Notes: generated from the letters alone by a model not told the origin. 39,708 nt of DNA from Planctomycetia bacterium (GCA_016191115.1 JACPPG010000068.1:1-39708), one strand, 5' to 3'. Positions 17,760 to 26,167 are shown, counted from the stretch's first letter. Numbers and translations: made by a program.

Positions 17760-18016
17760 GGCCAGCAACACAACCTTAATGTACCTCCACTCTGCATCCC
17801 CATCCCCACTTGGCAGGAGTGCGTCGCGGCATACGTTGATTGCTCGAGATCGCAATGTGACCAGGGTTGTATGGCGGGTTGGGTTTCCTGCATTGGCGGC
17901 GTATGGGCATTTTGCAGATTCGCATCAATTGCTCCACCGACTCTCGCCCAATGCATAGGGACGGGCATGGCTGGATGTACAACTGCTCGTGCCGCTTGCT
18001 GGGTTAGGTGTCAAAC

Positions 18017-18210
18017 ATGCAAAAACCCATGAGGATTTCTCAACTGGTCGCCGTTTCCGCATTCTTCTTGGTGGTTATGGCCGTGGCGACCGCGGTTGGG
18101 GGACTAGACTAGTTGACTTTCGACTTCCTGTTTGGTTTGAGGTCGCGGTGAACCTACTGACGGCGGCATTGCTGCTCTATGGCACCTATCCTCGCCAAGA
18201 TTCGACGTAG
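18017..18210 (+). pseudogene. Broken small membrane protein
   Basis: A start at 18017 gives 'MRISQLVAVSAFFLVVMAVATAVGG' and stops at 18112. The following stretch in another frame, 'WFEVAVNLLTAALLLYGTYP', to 18210, is a second membrane helix. Together they suggest a two-helix protein of about 60 residues split by a frameshift near 18100-18115. There is no family match. Confidence 0.35.
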
Positions 18211-18359
18211 CTCGGCGAGGCCGAGCGCACGCCGCCAATGCCAAGCAACCCGGTACCTCGAATAGCACTGCGCAGGGAATTGTGGTAACCGTTCGGCGAA
18301 CTGCATCTTGGCGGGGCGGGTAGCTTGAATGCTCCTGGGGTGAACGAGGAGCATCGGCG

Positions 18360-18620
18360 ATGGCCAAGCGGCGACGGGATGACGGCAAGCGGCGGGTGTG
18401 GCGCGAAGTGCGGCGATGCAACCGCATCTCGGAATCCGCGCAGGCGATCATCGACATGTCCGCGAAACTTTCCACCGCGAAGACGCCAGCCGAGAAAACG
18501 CAGCTCCAACGACAAATCGATGCGACCGATCGTCAACTCGACCGGTTGGTCTACGAACTCTACGAACTTTCGGACGACGAGAGCAAAATCGTCGAAGATG
18601 CAACAGCGGACGTGAAGTAA
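18360..18620 (+). pseudogene. C-terminal remnant of a restriction-modification methyltransferase
   Basis: The 86-residue frame ends with 'QIDATDRQLDRLVYELYELS' and 'DDESKIVEDA'. In large type IIG-type methyltransferase/restriction proteins this is the very C-terminus (typically ...QIDATDRQIDxLVYELYGLT-EEI-IVE). The first ~25 residues are basic and do not match, so they are probably chance sequence joined to the relic. Either a stray tail of a lost gene or a free-standing small protein is possible. A relic is more likely, given a second one 100 bp downstream. Confidence 0.6.
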
Positions 18621-18694
18621 CGTTGGCGTTCTTGTGCGGCGTACGTGGGGCAACGTCCTGTTCAATTGGACGCTGCGCCGCGGCGCGCGCTGCC

Positions 18695-18712
18695 GCCCCG
18701 TTGGGGCTTTTT
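18695..18712 (+). terminator. Candidate Rho-independent terminator
   Basis: GCCCC-GTT-GGGGC is followed directly by TTTTT. The stem is only 5 bp, but the T-run is placed correctly. It lies after the restriction-type remnant. Confidence 0.45.
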
Positions 18713-18726
18713 GAGATCGCGTGGGC

Positions 18727-18862
18727 TGAGGGAGCGGAGCCACGGGCTGCTCGCCGGGCTCGACGAAGCGGTTTTCACCGCCTACGGCTGGGACCGGCGA
18801 TCGGCGACGACGAAATCCTCGCGCGACTCTTGGTGCTCAATCACGACCGGACCGCGGTTTGA
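18727..18862 (+). pseudogene. Second restriction/methyltransferase C-terminal remnant, frameshifted
   Basis: One frame gives 'LDEAVFTAYGWD' and the next, one base over, gives 'GDDEILARLLVLNHDR' up to the stop at 18860. Joined, these form the standard tail of MmeI/PglX-like DNA methyltransferase-restriction proteins (LDxAVxAAYGW-x-DxEILxRLLxLNxER). The upstream body is missing. The frame change lies near 18790. Confidence 0.6.
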
Positions 18863-18866
18863 CTCT

Positions 18867-18977
18867 GGGGGGCGAGCATCCTGCCCGCCTCAGAACGGCC
18901 AGGCTGGCTTCAAAGGCGGGCAGGATGCCCGCCCCCCCCAAAGACGCGCCGCAGCTCGGCGGGAGCCTCGCCCTCCC
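18867..18977. repeat. Inverted repeat plus EGEAPAEP half-element
   Basis: The arms 18867-18890 and 18914-18937 (24 bases) match at 23 positions, with core CATCCTGCCCGCC. A separate half-copy of the GGGAGGGCGAGGCTCC element follows, ending at 18977. It lies 65 bp upstream of pntAB. Confidence 0.75.
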
Positions 18978-19042
18978 GTTGCGCTCCAATGGTCGATCGG
19001 GCCGAAAATCGCTACAGTGGCTCGATCCCAACTGGAGGAGGA

Positions 19043-19564
19043 ATGCACCGGATGCCGCTCGAATTCGTTCCGTGGCTGCGGGCGCTAGTCGTGGCCGGAG
19101 TGGTCCTGGCCCTGGCGGCGGCGAGTTACGCCGCGACCTCGCCGGACGCCGCGGCGCCGCCCGCCGTTACCGCCGCGCTAACGGTTGCCCCCGCGCCGCC
19201 AACCCCCTCGCCCGCGCCGGCCGAGACCGCACAAACGGACACGGCGCATGCGGCCGCCCCGCTCGACTACTGGTCGATGCTCTTTGTCTTCGTGCTGGCG
19301 ACGTTCATCGGGCTGGGCGTCATCCGCCGCGTGTCGCGATTGTTGTACACGCCGCTCATGTCGCTCACTAACGCCATCTCGGCTATCGCCGTGGTGGGCT
19401 CGATCATCGTCACGGGGCGCGGCGATTATCCGCTGCCGATCCGCTTCCTGGGCGCCGTGGCCCTGTTCGCCTCGATGACCAATATCGTGAGCGGCTTTCT
19501 GATCACCGACCGCATGCTGAAAATGTTCAAGACCGGCCGACCGCAAGACGGAGGGCCGGCATGA
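19043..19564 (+). CDS. pntAB: NAD(P) transhydrogenase subunit alpha, membrane part (PntAB)
   Basis: The membrane half of the alpha subunit of proton-translocating transhydrogenase. The core (~residues 75-155) has three membrane segments and 'LLYTPLMSLTNAISAIAVVG', diagnostic for this subunit. Residues 1-30 look like a cleavable signal or additional helix, and ~30-70 are Pro/Ala/Thr-rich; such an N-terminal extension is unusual. The start at 19043 has GGAGGAG close upstream; ATG 19052 is the alternative. It overlaps pntB by 4 bp (ATGA), so the two are translationally coupled. The NAD-binding subunit PntAA, usually the first gene of the operon, is absent upstream: that space holds repeats and gene relics. 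Confidence 0.92.
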   Translation: MHRMPLEFVPWLRALVVAGVVLALAAASYAATSPDAAAPPAVTAALTVAPAPPTPSPAPAETAQTDTAHAAAPLDYWSMLFVFVLATFIGLGVIRRVSRLLYTPLMSLTNAISAIAVVGSIIVTGRGDYPLPIRFLGAVALFASMTNIVSGFLITDRMLKMFKTGRPQDGGPA

Positions 19565-20997
19565 TCCACACGGTCGTACAGCTTTCGTACGTCGTGGCGA
19601 CGGCGCTGTTCGTCTTTTCGCTGCACTGGATGAACGACCCCAAGACGGCCCGCCGCGGGGTTACGGCCGGCATCGCGGGCATGGTCCTGGCCGTGCTGGC
19701 TACGTGGATCCAGCCTGAGATCCGCCATCATCTGTGGATCGTCGGAGCGATCGCGGCCGGCTTCCTGGTGGGCGTGCCCCTGTCGCGCGTGCCGCTCACG
19801 GCCGTGCCCCAGCGGACGGCGCTATCGCACGCGTTCGGCGGCCTGGCCGCGGGATTAGTAGGGACGGCCGAATACTTTCTGTGGCTCGCGCCGGGGTCTG
19901 GCTCGCGCGACGTGGCCGCGGCCCTCGAGCATCTGACGCCGTTTCGCATGACGGCCATCGTCGCGGAAATCATCCTCGGCTTCGTCACGTTTACCGGCAG
20001 CCTGATGGCCGCGGGCAAGCTGCAAGAAGTGAAGTGGATTCCACAGCGGCCGGTCACCTATCCGCTGCAGAACGTGGGCAATATCGCCATCCTTGTCTTG
20101 GCCGCGGCGCTCGGCGTGCTGTTGGTCTTTTATCCGGCCGCGCCGTGGTCGCCCGTCGTGTTTCTGGTGGTCGCGGCGCTGGCGACCTTGTTCGGCGTGC
20201 TCTTGATCATCCCGATCGGCGGGGCCGATATGCCCACCGTGATTTCGATCCTCAACTCCTACGCGGGCCTGTCGGCCGTGGCGATGGGCTTCGTGCTCGA
20301 CAACAAGCTGTTGATCACCGCCGGGGCGCTCGACGGCTCGAGCGGACTCATCCTGTCGATCATCATGTGCCGGGCGATGAACCGGTCGTTCACCAACGTG
20401 CTCTTTGGCGCGTTTGGCCAGGTGCAACGGGCCGCGGCCGGCGGCGAGCAAAAGGATTACAAAACCGAAACGGTCGAAGGGGCGGCCCAGATTCTCGAAA
20501 TGGCCCGCACCGTCGTCGTCATCCCCGGCTACGGCATGGCGGTCGCCCAGGCGCAGCACAAAGTCCGCGACCTCTATGACCAGCTCAAGAAGCGCGGGAT
20601 CGCCGTCAAGTTTGCCATCCACCCGGTGGCGGGCCGCATGCCCGGCCACATGAACGTGCTACTGGCCGAGGCGGAAATTCCCTACACCGATCTGGTGGAA
20701 ATGGACGAGATCAACGCCGAGATGCCGCAGGTCGACGTGGCCCTGGTGATCGGCGCCAACGACGTGGTGAACCCGGCCGCGCGGCACGACAAGAGCAGCC
20801 CGATCTACGGCATGCCGATCATCGACGCCGACCGGGCGCGGACGGTGTTTGCGATCAAGCGGAGCAAGAACCCCGGCTTCGCCGGCATCGACAACGATCT
20901 CTACTTCCAAGACACGACGTGGATGCTCTTCGGCGACGCCAAAGCCGTGGTGGGGGATTTGGTGAAGGAGCTCGCCGGTGGGAACGGGATGCACTGA
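19561..20997 (+). CDS. pntB: NAD(P) transhydrogenase subunit beta (PntB)
   Basis: A 478-residue integral membrane protein. About nine membrane segments make up the proton channel, followed from ~residue 300 by the NADP(H)-binding domain III. Recognisable in order are 'NSYAGLSAVAMGFVL', 'VVIPGYGMAVAQAQH', 'IHPVAGRMPGHMNVLLAEA', 'VIGANDVVNPAA' and 'IKRSKNPGFAGIDNDLY', all near-invariant in PntB. Length matches the family. With the PntA proteins it uses the proton gradient to make NADPH from NADH. The NAD(H)-binding partner must be encoded elsewhere. Confidence 0.97.
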   Translation: MIHTVVQLSYVVATALFVFSLHWMNDPKTARRGVTAGIAGMVLAVLATWIQPEIRHHLWIVGAIAAGFLVGVPLSRVPLTAVPQRTALSHAFGGLAAGLVGTAEYFLWLAPGSGSRDVAAALEHLTPFRMTAIVAEIILGFVTFTGSLMAAGKLQEVKWIPQRPVTYPLQNVGNIAILVLAAALGVLLVFYPAAPWSPVVFLVVAALATLFGVLLIIPIGGADMPTVISILNSYAGLSAVAMGFVLDNKLLITAGALDGSSGLILSIIMCRAMNRSFTNVLFGAFGQVQRAAAGGEQKDYKTETVEGAAQILEMARTVVVIPGYGMAVAQAQHKVRDLYDQLKKRGIAVKFAIHPVAGRMPGHMNVLLAEAEIPYTDLVEMDEINAEMPQVDVALVIGANDVVNPAARHDKSSPIYGMPIIDADRARTVFAIKRSKNPGFAGIDNDLYFQDTTWMLFGDAKAVVGDLVKELAGGNGMH

Positions 20998-21040
20998 GGC
21001 GACGCCCCGATCTCCATTGCCGCCTGGCCGTCGATTGTGC

Positions 21041-22018
21041 CTACGCCAGCCCAAGCATGCGCCGCGCGTTGTCGCGAAAGATCTTGGCGGCCGCCGTGTC
21101 CGGCAGATCGATCTGGGCGAAGAGTTCCAGTTGCGGCACTTCCTGGCCGGGGGCGAGAAAATCCGTGCCGAACATCAGGCGGTCTTGCCGCCGGATGAGG
21201 AACTCGCGGCCGAACTTCAGGTCGCGGCCGATCGCGCCTGCGCCGCTGCCGGCCGACAGGTCGCCGTACAGGTTCGGGTACTTGGCAATCAACCGATCGA
21301 TGGCGCCGCCGGGCGCGACTTCGCCGCGCGGGTAGCCGCCCAGGTCGTTCGCCGTCACGCCAGCGGAGATCGACGCCCACCAGCCCGGCCCGTGCCCGAT
21401 GAACGTCACGGCGGGAAACTCCTTGAGGGCTTTTTCCAGGCCCGGCAGCCCCGGCGCGTCGGTGTTGCGGATGTCGTCGAGATGGAACAGGACGGGCAGC
21501 TTGAGCTCGGCACAGGCCGCGTAGAGGGCCATGTTGCGCGGGTCGTCGATCGGCACGCCCGGCTTGTGCTCGCCGAAGCCACGGGCGCCGGCGTCGACGT
21601 AGCGGCGCAGCATGGCCACCAGGCCCGCGTGCCCGCCCGAGTAGCTCGTGCGGGGATCGACCGAGCAGAACGGAATCAAGCGGTCGCGGTGCGGCTTCGT
21701 CTCGGCGAGCACGAAATTAGTGCTGATCGGGTAGCTGCTCGACTCGGGCGAGACCAAGGGGAGCACGACCGCCTGGGCGATATTGGCCGCGTCCATCCAC
21801 CGCAAGAGCTCCTCGGCCGTGAGCTCGCGACCGCTGTTCCACACGGTGCCCAGGTGCGTGTGCACGTCGACGTAGCGGCCTGGCGGGAGTTTCTTGGCCG
21901 TGTCGGCGGCGAGCAAGGGCGAACTAGCGAAGGCCGCGGCGGCCGCCAGCGACCCGGCAGCCTGCCGGCAGAATTGGCGACGCGTCGACGTGGCAACGTT
22001 GGTGTCGGCTAGGTGCAT
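21041..22018 (-). CDS. Tat-exported amidohydrolase family protein
   Basis: The ATG at 22018 starts a twin-arginine signal ('STRRQFCRQAAG' followed by an Ala-rich hydrophobic stretch to ~residue 38). Amidohydrolase-2 features follow: 'VDVHTHLG' (HxH metal ligands), 'LFHLDD' (His), 'FIGHGPGWW' (His) and 'LMFGTDFLAPG' (Asp). The fold is a TIM-barrel metallohydrolase acting outside the cytoplasm. The substrate is unknown. The start lies 4 bp after the stop of the upstream molybdopterin-fold gene, so the pair is an operon. Confidence 0.88.
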   Translation of the reverse strand: MHLADTNVATSTRRQFCRQAAGSLAAAAAFASSPLLAADTAKKLPPGRYVDVHTHLGTVWNSGRELTAEELLRWMDAANIAQAVVLPLVSPESSSYPISTNFVLAETKPHRDRLIPFCSVDPRTSYSGGHAGLVAMLRRYVDAGARGFGEHKPGVPIDDPRNMALYAACAELKLPVLFHLDDIRNTDAPGLPGLEKALKEFPAVTFIGHGPGWWASISAGVTANDLGGYPRGEVAPGGAIDRLIAKYPNLYGDLSAGSGAGAIGRDLKFGREFLIRRQDRLMFGTDFLAPGQEVPQLELFAQIDLPDTAAAKIFRDNARRMLGLA

Positions 22019-22022
22019 GGCG

Positions 22023-22517
22023 TCAACCGGGCGTGCCGGACTGGCGGCGGTGCAAGTCGGCGTGCGACTTTTCATCCTCCGGGCGATTGTCCCGGCCGCG
22101 CGTCGTCGAGAGCTCGATATGATCCACGAACTTGACGTTCGCGCACTCGTCGATTTCGGCCGAATGGCAGGCGGCGTGGTCGGGGATGAAAAACCGCACC
22201 GGGCCGCCCACCGACGCCGGCAGCGGGGCACCGTCAAGCTGGTAAATCACCATCGCCGAAGCGCGCACGTCGGCCAACGGGATGCTGGCGTGAAAATCGT
22301 CGGTCGACGAATGCAAGGTCAGCCAGGCAGCCGCCGGCCGCACGCCGACCTTGGCCAACAGGCCCTCAAGCGTCACCGCCTGCCCACGCCGCTTCGCGTC
22401 AAGCCGGCTCACGTCGGCAATCTGATAGCGAGCGTCGACCGCGGCCACCTCGGCAAGCGAGAACCGCGCGGGCCGATCGACTTCACCGGAGATGCGCAAG
22501 AGTGGAGTATCGGACAC
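22023..22517 (-). CDS. Oxidoreductase molybdopterin-binding domain protein
   Basis: A 164-residue protein of the sulfite-oxidase fold (Oxidored_molyb). Visible are 'RISGEVDRPARFSLAEVAAV' at the start, 'TLHSSTDDFHASIPL' in the middle, and 'GAPLPASVGGPVRFFIPDHA' near the end. Known members bind molybdenum through a conserved Cys early in the domain. Here that region ('IADVSRLDAKRRGQAV') has none, so catalysis through a Mo-Cys bond is doubtful, although later Cys residues exist. The GTG at 22517 is chosen because GAGG lies 9 bases upstream and the fold begins at once. It is coupled to the amidohydrolase gene. Confidence 0.8.
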   Translation of the reverse strand: MSDTPLLRISGEVDRPARFSLAEVAAVDARYQIADVSRLDAKRRGQAVTLEGLLAKVGVRPAAAWLTLHSSTDDFHASIPLADVRASAMVIYQLDGAPLPASVGGPVRFFIPDHAACHSAEIDECANVKFVDHIELSTTRGRDNRPEDEKSHADLHRRQSGTPG

Positions 22518-22631
22518 GGCAGTTTGCCTCAAAGGGGCGTAGAGAACGGAACAATGCGCGAAAGAACGTTCGGCTGCATCATAGCAGCCGTCGTGCGCGG
22601 ACGCGAACGGCCCGCGAATGGAAAATGCACA

Positions 22632-22661
22632 CCGCCGCTGCCCGACCATGTGCAGCGGCGG
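22632..22661 (-). terminator. Strong hairpin downstream of nrdJ
   Basis: CCGCCGCTGC and GCAGCGGCGG form a perfect 10-bp stem with a 10-base loop, 45 bp after the nrdJ stop. On the minus strand a short T-rich stretch (TGCATTTTCC) follows a few bases later. It is a plausible terminator between nrdJ and the next gene. Confidence 0.5.
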
Positions 22662-22705
22662 CGCGCTGGATGAGTTAGCCCGCGGGGCTTGCGCCCTCCA
22701 ATCCG

Positions 22706-25700
22706 TTACGAGCAACCCATGCTGTTTCCACAGTTGTGACAGAGGTAGCAATTGCCGTTGCGCACGGTGATCGCGCCGCAGTTGTCGCAGCTCGGGGCGT
22801 CGGTCTGGAAGCTGGCGAACTGCTCGCTGCGGACCCGCAGCCGGCCGCCCAGCTCGACGTCGGTCCGCTCGAGCAGGACGACTTTCGTCTCCGCGGCGTG
22901 GCCATTGCCGTGGCCGTTCCCGTTTCCGTTGCCGTTAATGTGCGGCTTGGGCACGGTGGCGTGACCGTTGGCGGTGGCGGTCTTGGCGGCGTCCGTGCCG
23001 GTGGGCGATCCTGCCCCGCCGCTTGGCCCGCCGCTCGTCCTGAGGGCGGGCCTGGTCTCGCCGGGCACATCCTCCTGCGGCACGCCCGCGCTCTCTGGCG
23101 GCACTCCGGCATTCGCCTCGCGGTAGCCGGGCAGGAACGTGATCCCCAACCACCGGAAAATGTAATCCACGATGCTCTTGGCGATGCGGATGTCCGGGTT
23201 CTTGGTGTGCCCCATCGGCTCGAAGCGGGTGTGCGAGAACTTGTTCACGTACACCTCGAGCGGCACGCCGTATTGCATGCTCATCGACACGGCCGTGCCG
23301 AAGCAATCCATCAGCCCACCTACCGTGCTCCCCTCCTTGGCCATGGTGATGAACAGCTCGCCCGGCCGGCCGTCGTCGTACAGGCCGACCGTGATATAGC
23401 CTTCGTGCCCGGCGATGCTGAATTTGTGCGTGATCGACTTGCGGGTGTCGGGGAGTCGCTCGCGGCGCGGCACGGCCTTTTGCTTCTCGGCGGCGCGATC
23501 TCCCTCGGTCGAGGTCGACAAGGGCTGGCTCTCCTTCGATCCGTCGCGATAGACGGCCAGCGCCTTGAGCCCCAGCCGCCATCCTTCCACGTAGGCGTCG
23601 GCGACGTCGGCCGGCGTTGTGTCGCGCGGCATGTTGACGGTCTTGCTGATGGCGCCCGACAGGAACGGCTGCGCCGCGGCCATCATCCGCACGTGCGCCC
23701 GCCAGGAGATGGAGCGCGTGCCGCTCCGCGGCTGGAAGGCGCAGTCGAACACCGGCAGGTGCTCGGCGGCGAGGTCGGCGGCGCCCTCGATCGTGTCCTC
23801 GCGGTCGATGTAGGCGACGATCGACTCGATCCGCGGCTCGTCGTAGCCCAGCGTCTTTAGCGCCAGGGGCACGGTCTGGTTGACGATCTTCAGCATGCCG
23901 CCGCCGGCCAGTTGCTTGTACTTCACGAGCGCGATGTCGGGCTCGATGCCGGTCGTGTCGCAATCCATCAGGAAGCTGATCGTGCCGGTAGGCGCGAGCA
24001 CCGTGGCCTGCGCATTGCGGAAGCCGTGGACGCGGCCCGCCGAGAGCACGTCGTCCCACAGCGCGCGGGCGGCGTCCTTGAGATACGCCGGACAGGCGTC
24101 GTCGATCGCTTCGACCGCGTCGCGGTGCATCTGCATCACGTGCAGCATCGGCTCGCGGTTGACGGCGTATTCGTCGAAGGGGCCGACGGCGGCCGCCAGC
24201 TCGCCGCTTGTCAGGTTCGCGGCCCCGTGCAGTAGCGCCGTCATCGCGCCGCACAGTCCCAGCGCGGCCGCCGAGTCGTAGGGAAGGCCACTGGCCATGA
24301 TCAGGCTGCCCAGGTTCGAGTATCCCAGGCCCAACGGGCGGAACAGGTGGCTGTTGCGGGCGATGTCCCGCGTGGGATAGCTGGCGTGATCGACGAGAAT
24401 CTCCTGCGCGATGAAGAAGATGCGGCACGCCGCCAGAAACCGCTCGACGTCGAACGTGCCGTCGGCGAGGCGGAACTTCATCAGGTTGATGCTCGCCAGG
24501 TTGCACGCCGTGTCGTCCAGGAACATGTACTCCGAGCACGGGTTGCTGGCGTTGATCCGCCCCGAGTTCGGGCAGGTGTTCCAATGGTTGATCGTCGTGT
24601 CGTACTGCAGGCCGGGATCGCCGCACAGCCACGCGCCCTCGGCCATCTTGGCCAATACGTCGCGGGCCGGCCACGTCGGGCCGGCGCGATTCGGCTCGGT
24701 CACCCAATGCGTCGTCCAGGGCTTGTCGTCCAAAGCCGCCTGCACGAACTCATCGGTGACGCGGACCGACAGGTTGGCGTTCTGGAAGAGGATCGAGCTG
24801 TAGGCCTCGCCGTTGAAGTTGGCTTCGTAGCCGTTCTCGATGAGAATCCGCGCTTTGCGCTCCTCCTTGGCCTTGCACTCGATGAACTCCATCACGTCGG
24901 GATGCCACACCTTGAGCGACTGCATCTTGGCGGCGCGGCGCGTCTTGCCGCCGCTTTTGACCACCGCGGCGATCTGATCGAAGACCCGCATGAACGACAA
25001 CGGCCCCGACGGCTTGCCGCCGCCTGACAGCTTCTCGCGGTGCGAGCGGAGCGTCGACAGGTCGGTCCCGGTGCCCGAGCCAAACTTGAACAGCATGGCC
25101 TCGCTGCGGGCGAGCTCCATGATGTCCTCCATGCTGTCGTCCACGCTCTGGATGAAGCAGGCCGAGCCTTGCGGGTATTCGTAGGGGTTCTCCGGCTGGC
25201 GCACTTCCAGGGCTTCGGCGTCCCAGTGCCAGTTGCACTGCGCGCCTTTCACGCCGTACTGGTGGAATAGGCCGACGTTGAACCAGACCGGTGAATTGAA
25301 CGCGCCATGCTGGTGCAGGCACAGCCACGACAGCTCGCGATAGAACCGCTCGGAATCGGCCGGCGTCGCGAAGTAGCCGTCCTTCTCGCCCCAATCGGCG
25401 ATCGTGCGGCTGACGCGGTGAATCAACTGCCGGACGCTGTTCTCGCGCTCCGCCGTGCCGGCCTCGCCGTAGAAGTACTTGCTGCACACGACGTTGGTCG
25501 CCAGTTGACTCCAGGTGCTGGGGACCTCGCAGTTGTTCTGCTCGAAAAGGACCTCGCCGTCCTCTCCCTTGATGGCGGCCGTGCGAATTTCCCACTCGAC
25601 CGTTTCAAACGGGTCGGTGACGCCCGAGGGACAGAAGACGGGATCCACCGCCAGCCGGCTGGGAAAACGGCGAACCGGCTTCTTGCGAGCGCCGGGAGTT

Positions 25701-25738
25701 GCCTTGATGGGTCCGGTGCCGGTGTCTTGTTGGGTCAT
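22706..25738 (-). CDS. nrdJ: Class II (vitamin B12-dependent) ribonucleoside-diphosphate reductase
   Basis: About 1,010 residues. It makes deoxyribonucleotides using adenosylcobalamin as radical source, independent of oxygen. Recognisable parts include 'FNSPVWFNVGL' and 'QGSACFIQSVDDSMEDI' (substrate site and first catalytic Cys), 'NPCSEYMFLDDTACNLASIN' (thiyl-radical Cys and Glu) and 'APTGTISFLMDCDTTGIEP'. A Gly/Asn-repeat linker ('NGNGNGNGHGNG') leads to a C-terminal zinc module with 'CDNCG' and 'CYLCHNCG'. The ATG at 25738 is preferred over a start nine codons upstream because AAAGGATG lies 6-13 bases before it. Two NrdR-like boxes sit upstream. No other RNR gene is in the window. Confidence 0.97.
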   Translation of the reverse strand: MTQQDTGTGPIKATPGARKKPVRRFPSRLAVDPVFCPSGVTDPFETVEWEIRTAAIKGEDGEVLFEQNNCEVPSTWSQLATNVVCSKYFYGEAGTAERENSVRQLIHRVSRTIADWGEKDGYFATPADSERFYRELSWLCLHQHGAFNSPVWFNVGLFHQYGVKGAQCNWHWDAEALEVRQPENPYEYPQGSACFIQSVDDSMEDIMELARSEAMLFKFGSGTGTDLSTLRSHREKLSGGGKPSGPLSFMRVFDQIAAVVKSGGKTRRAAKMQSLKVWHPDVMEFIECKAKEERKARILIENGYEANFNGEAYSSILFQNANLSVRVTDEFVQAALDDKPWTTHWVTEPNRAGPTWPARDVLAKMAEGAWLCGDPGLQYDTTINHWNTCPNSGRINASNPCSEYMFLDDTACNLASINLMKFRLADGTFDVERFLAACRIFFIAQEILVDHASYPTRDIARNSHLFRPLGLGYSNLGSLIMASGLPYDSAAALGLCGAMTALLHGAANLTSGELAAAVGPFDEYAVNREPMLHVMQMHRDAVEAIDDACPAYLKDAARALWDDVLSAGRVHGFRNAQATVLAPTGTISFLMDCDTTGIEPDIALVKYKQLAGGGMLKIVNQTVPLALKTLGYDEPRIESIVAYIDREDTIEGAADLAAEHLPVFDCAFQPRSGTRSISWRAHVRMMAAAQPFLSGAISKTVNMPRDTTPADVADAYVEGWRLGLKALAVYRDGSKESQPLSTSTEGDRAAEKQKAVPRRERLPDTRKSITHKFSIAGHEGYITVGLYDDGRPGELFITMAKEGSTVGGLMDCFGTAVSMSMQYGVPLEVYVNKFSHTRFEPMGHTKNPDIRIAKSIVDYIFRWLGITFLPGYREANAGVPPESAGVPQEDVPGETRPALRTSGGPSGGAGSPTGTDAAKTATANGHATVPKPHINGNGNGNGHGNGHAAETKVVLLERTDVELGGRLRVRSEQFASFQTDAPSCDNCGAITVRNGNCYLCHNCGNSMGCS

Positions 25739-25754
25739 GATGGCATCCTTTCCA

Positions 25755-25776
25755 GTAGTATACAAAAATATACTAC
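25755..25776 (-). promoter_or_regulatory. Palindrome just upstream of nrdJ
   Basis: GTAGTATA and TATACTAC form perfect 8-bp arms around CAAAAA, about 17 bases before the nrdJ start. The AT-rich content stands out in this genome. It could be an operator, part of a -10 region or a 5' UTR hairpin. Its role is unproven. Confidence 0.5.
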
Positions 25777-25871
25777 AACAGAGATCGTCTTCGGCTCGCG
25801 GAGTCTTGCCAGGCTACCATTCCTGACCTCCGCTTCCTGCTTTCTCCGAAGTCCCCAAACTTCGGCCTCAC

Positions 25872-25919
25872 ACGCTATATATTGTATTCAACACACTATC
25901 GAGATACAATATCGAGTGC
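25872..25919 (-). promoter_or_regulatory. Tandem NrdR-like boxes upstream of nrdJ
   Basis: ACGCTATATATTGTAT (25872-25887) matches the NrdR consensus acaCwAtATaTwGtgt at 14 of 16 positions. ATACAATATCGAGTGC (25904-25919) matches at 12 of 16. Their starts are 32 bp apart, the three-turn spacing typical of NrdR box pairs. They lie ~135-180 bp before nrdJ, which suggests repression by NrdR-ATP/dATP. The wider gap 25739-26167 is AT-rich at its nrdJ side and holds no gene. Confidence 0.75.
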
Positions 25920-26091
25920 AAGAAGCCAAAGTCTACACGTTTTGAACCGTCTGTCAACGAAATTCTAACAATGAACCACAAGTCTTTAATGGTCAAATAC
26001 TTACGTGGCGCGCGGCGGGCGCGCCCCGCAGTGCGCGCTGCGACCGCACGGAACCGAAGTATGTGCTAGCAAATCGCTTGCAAACGGAGAT

Positions 26092-26141
26092 TGGGCGCAA
26101 GGGATCGCCCAGATGGCTGCCAGGAAACCCCTTTTCTTGGG
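26092..26141 (-). terminator. Hairpins after rplU
   Basis: Two small stems follow the rplU stop on the minus strand: CCCC-AAGAAAA-GGGG followed by TTT (26127-26141), and TGGGCG/CGCCCA (26092-26110). They could end the rplU transcript. The stems are short. Confidence 0.4.
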
Positions 26142-26167
26142 GCGCAAGGGCTCGATCCAGTCGCCGA

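Noticed and set aside
25739..26167. Cobalamin riboswitch before the B12-dependent nrdJ
   Set aside because: No B12-box-like sequence or matching architecture was seen, and class II enzymes are not usually regulated that way.
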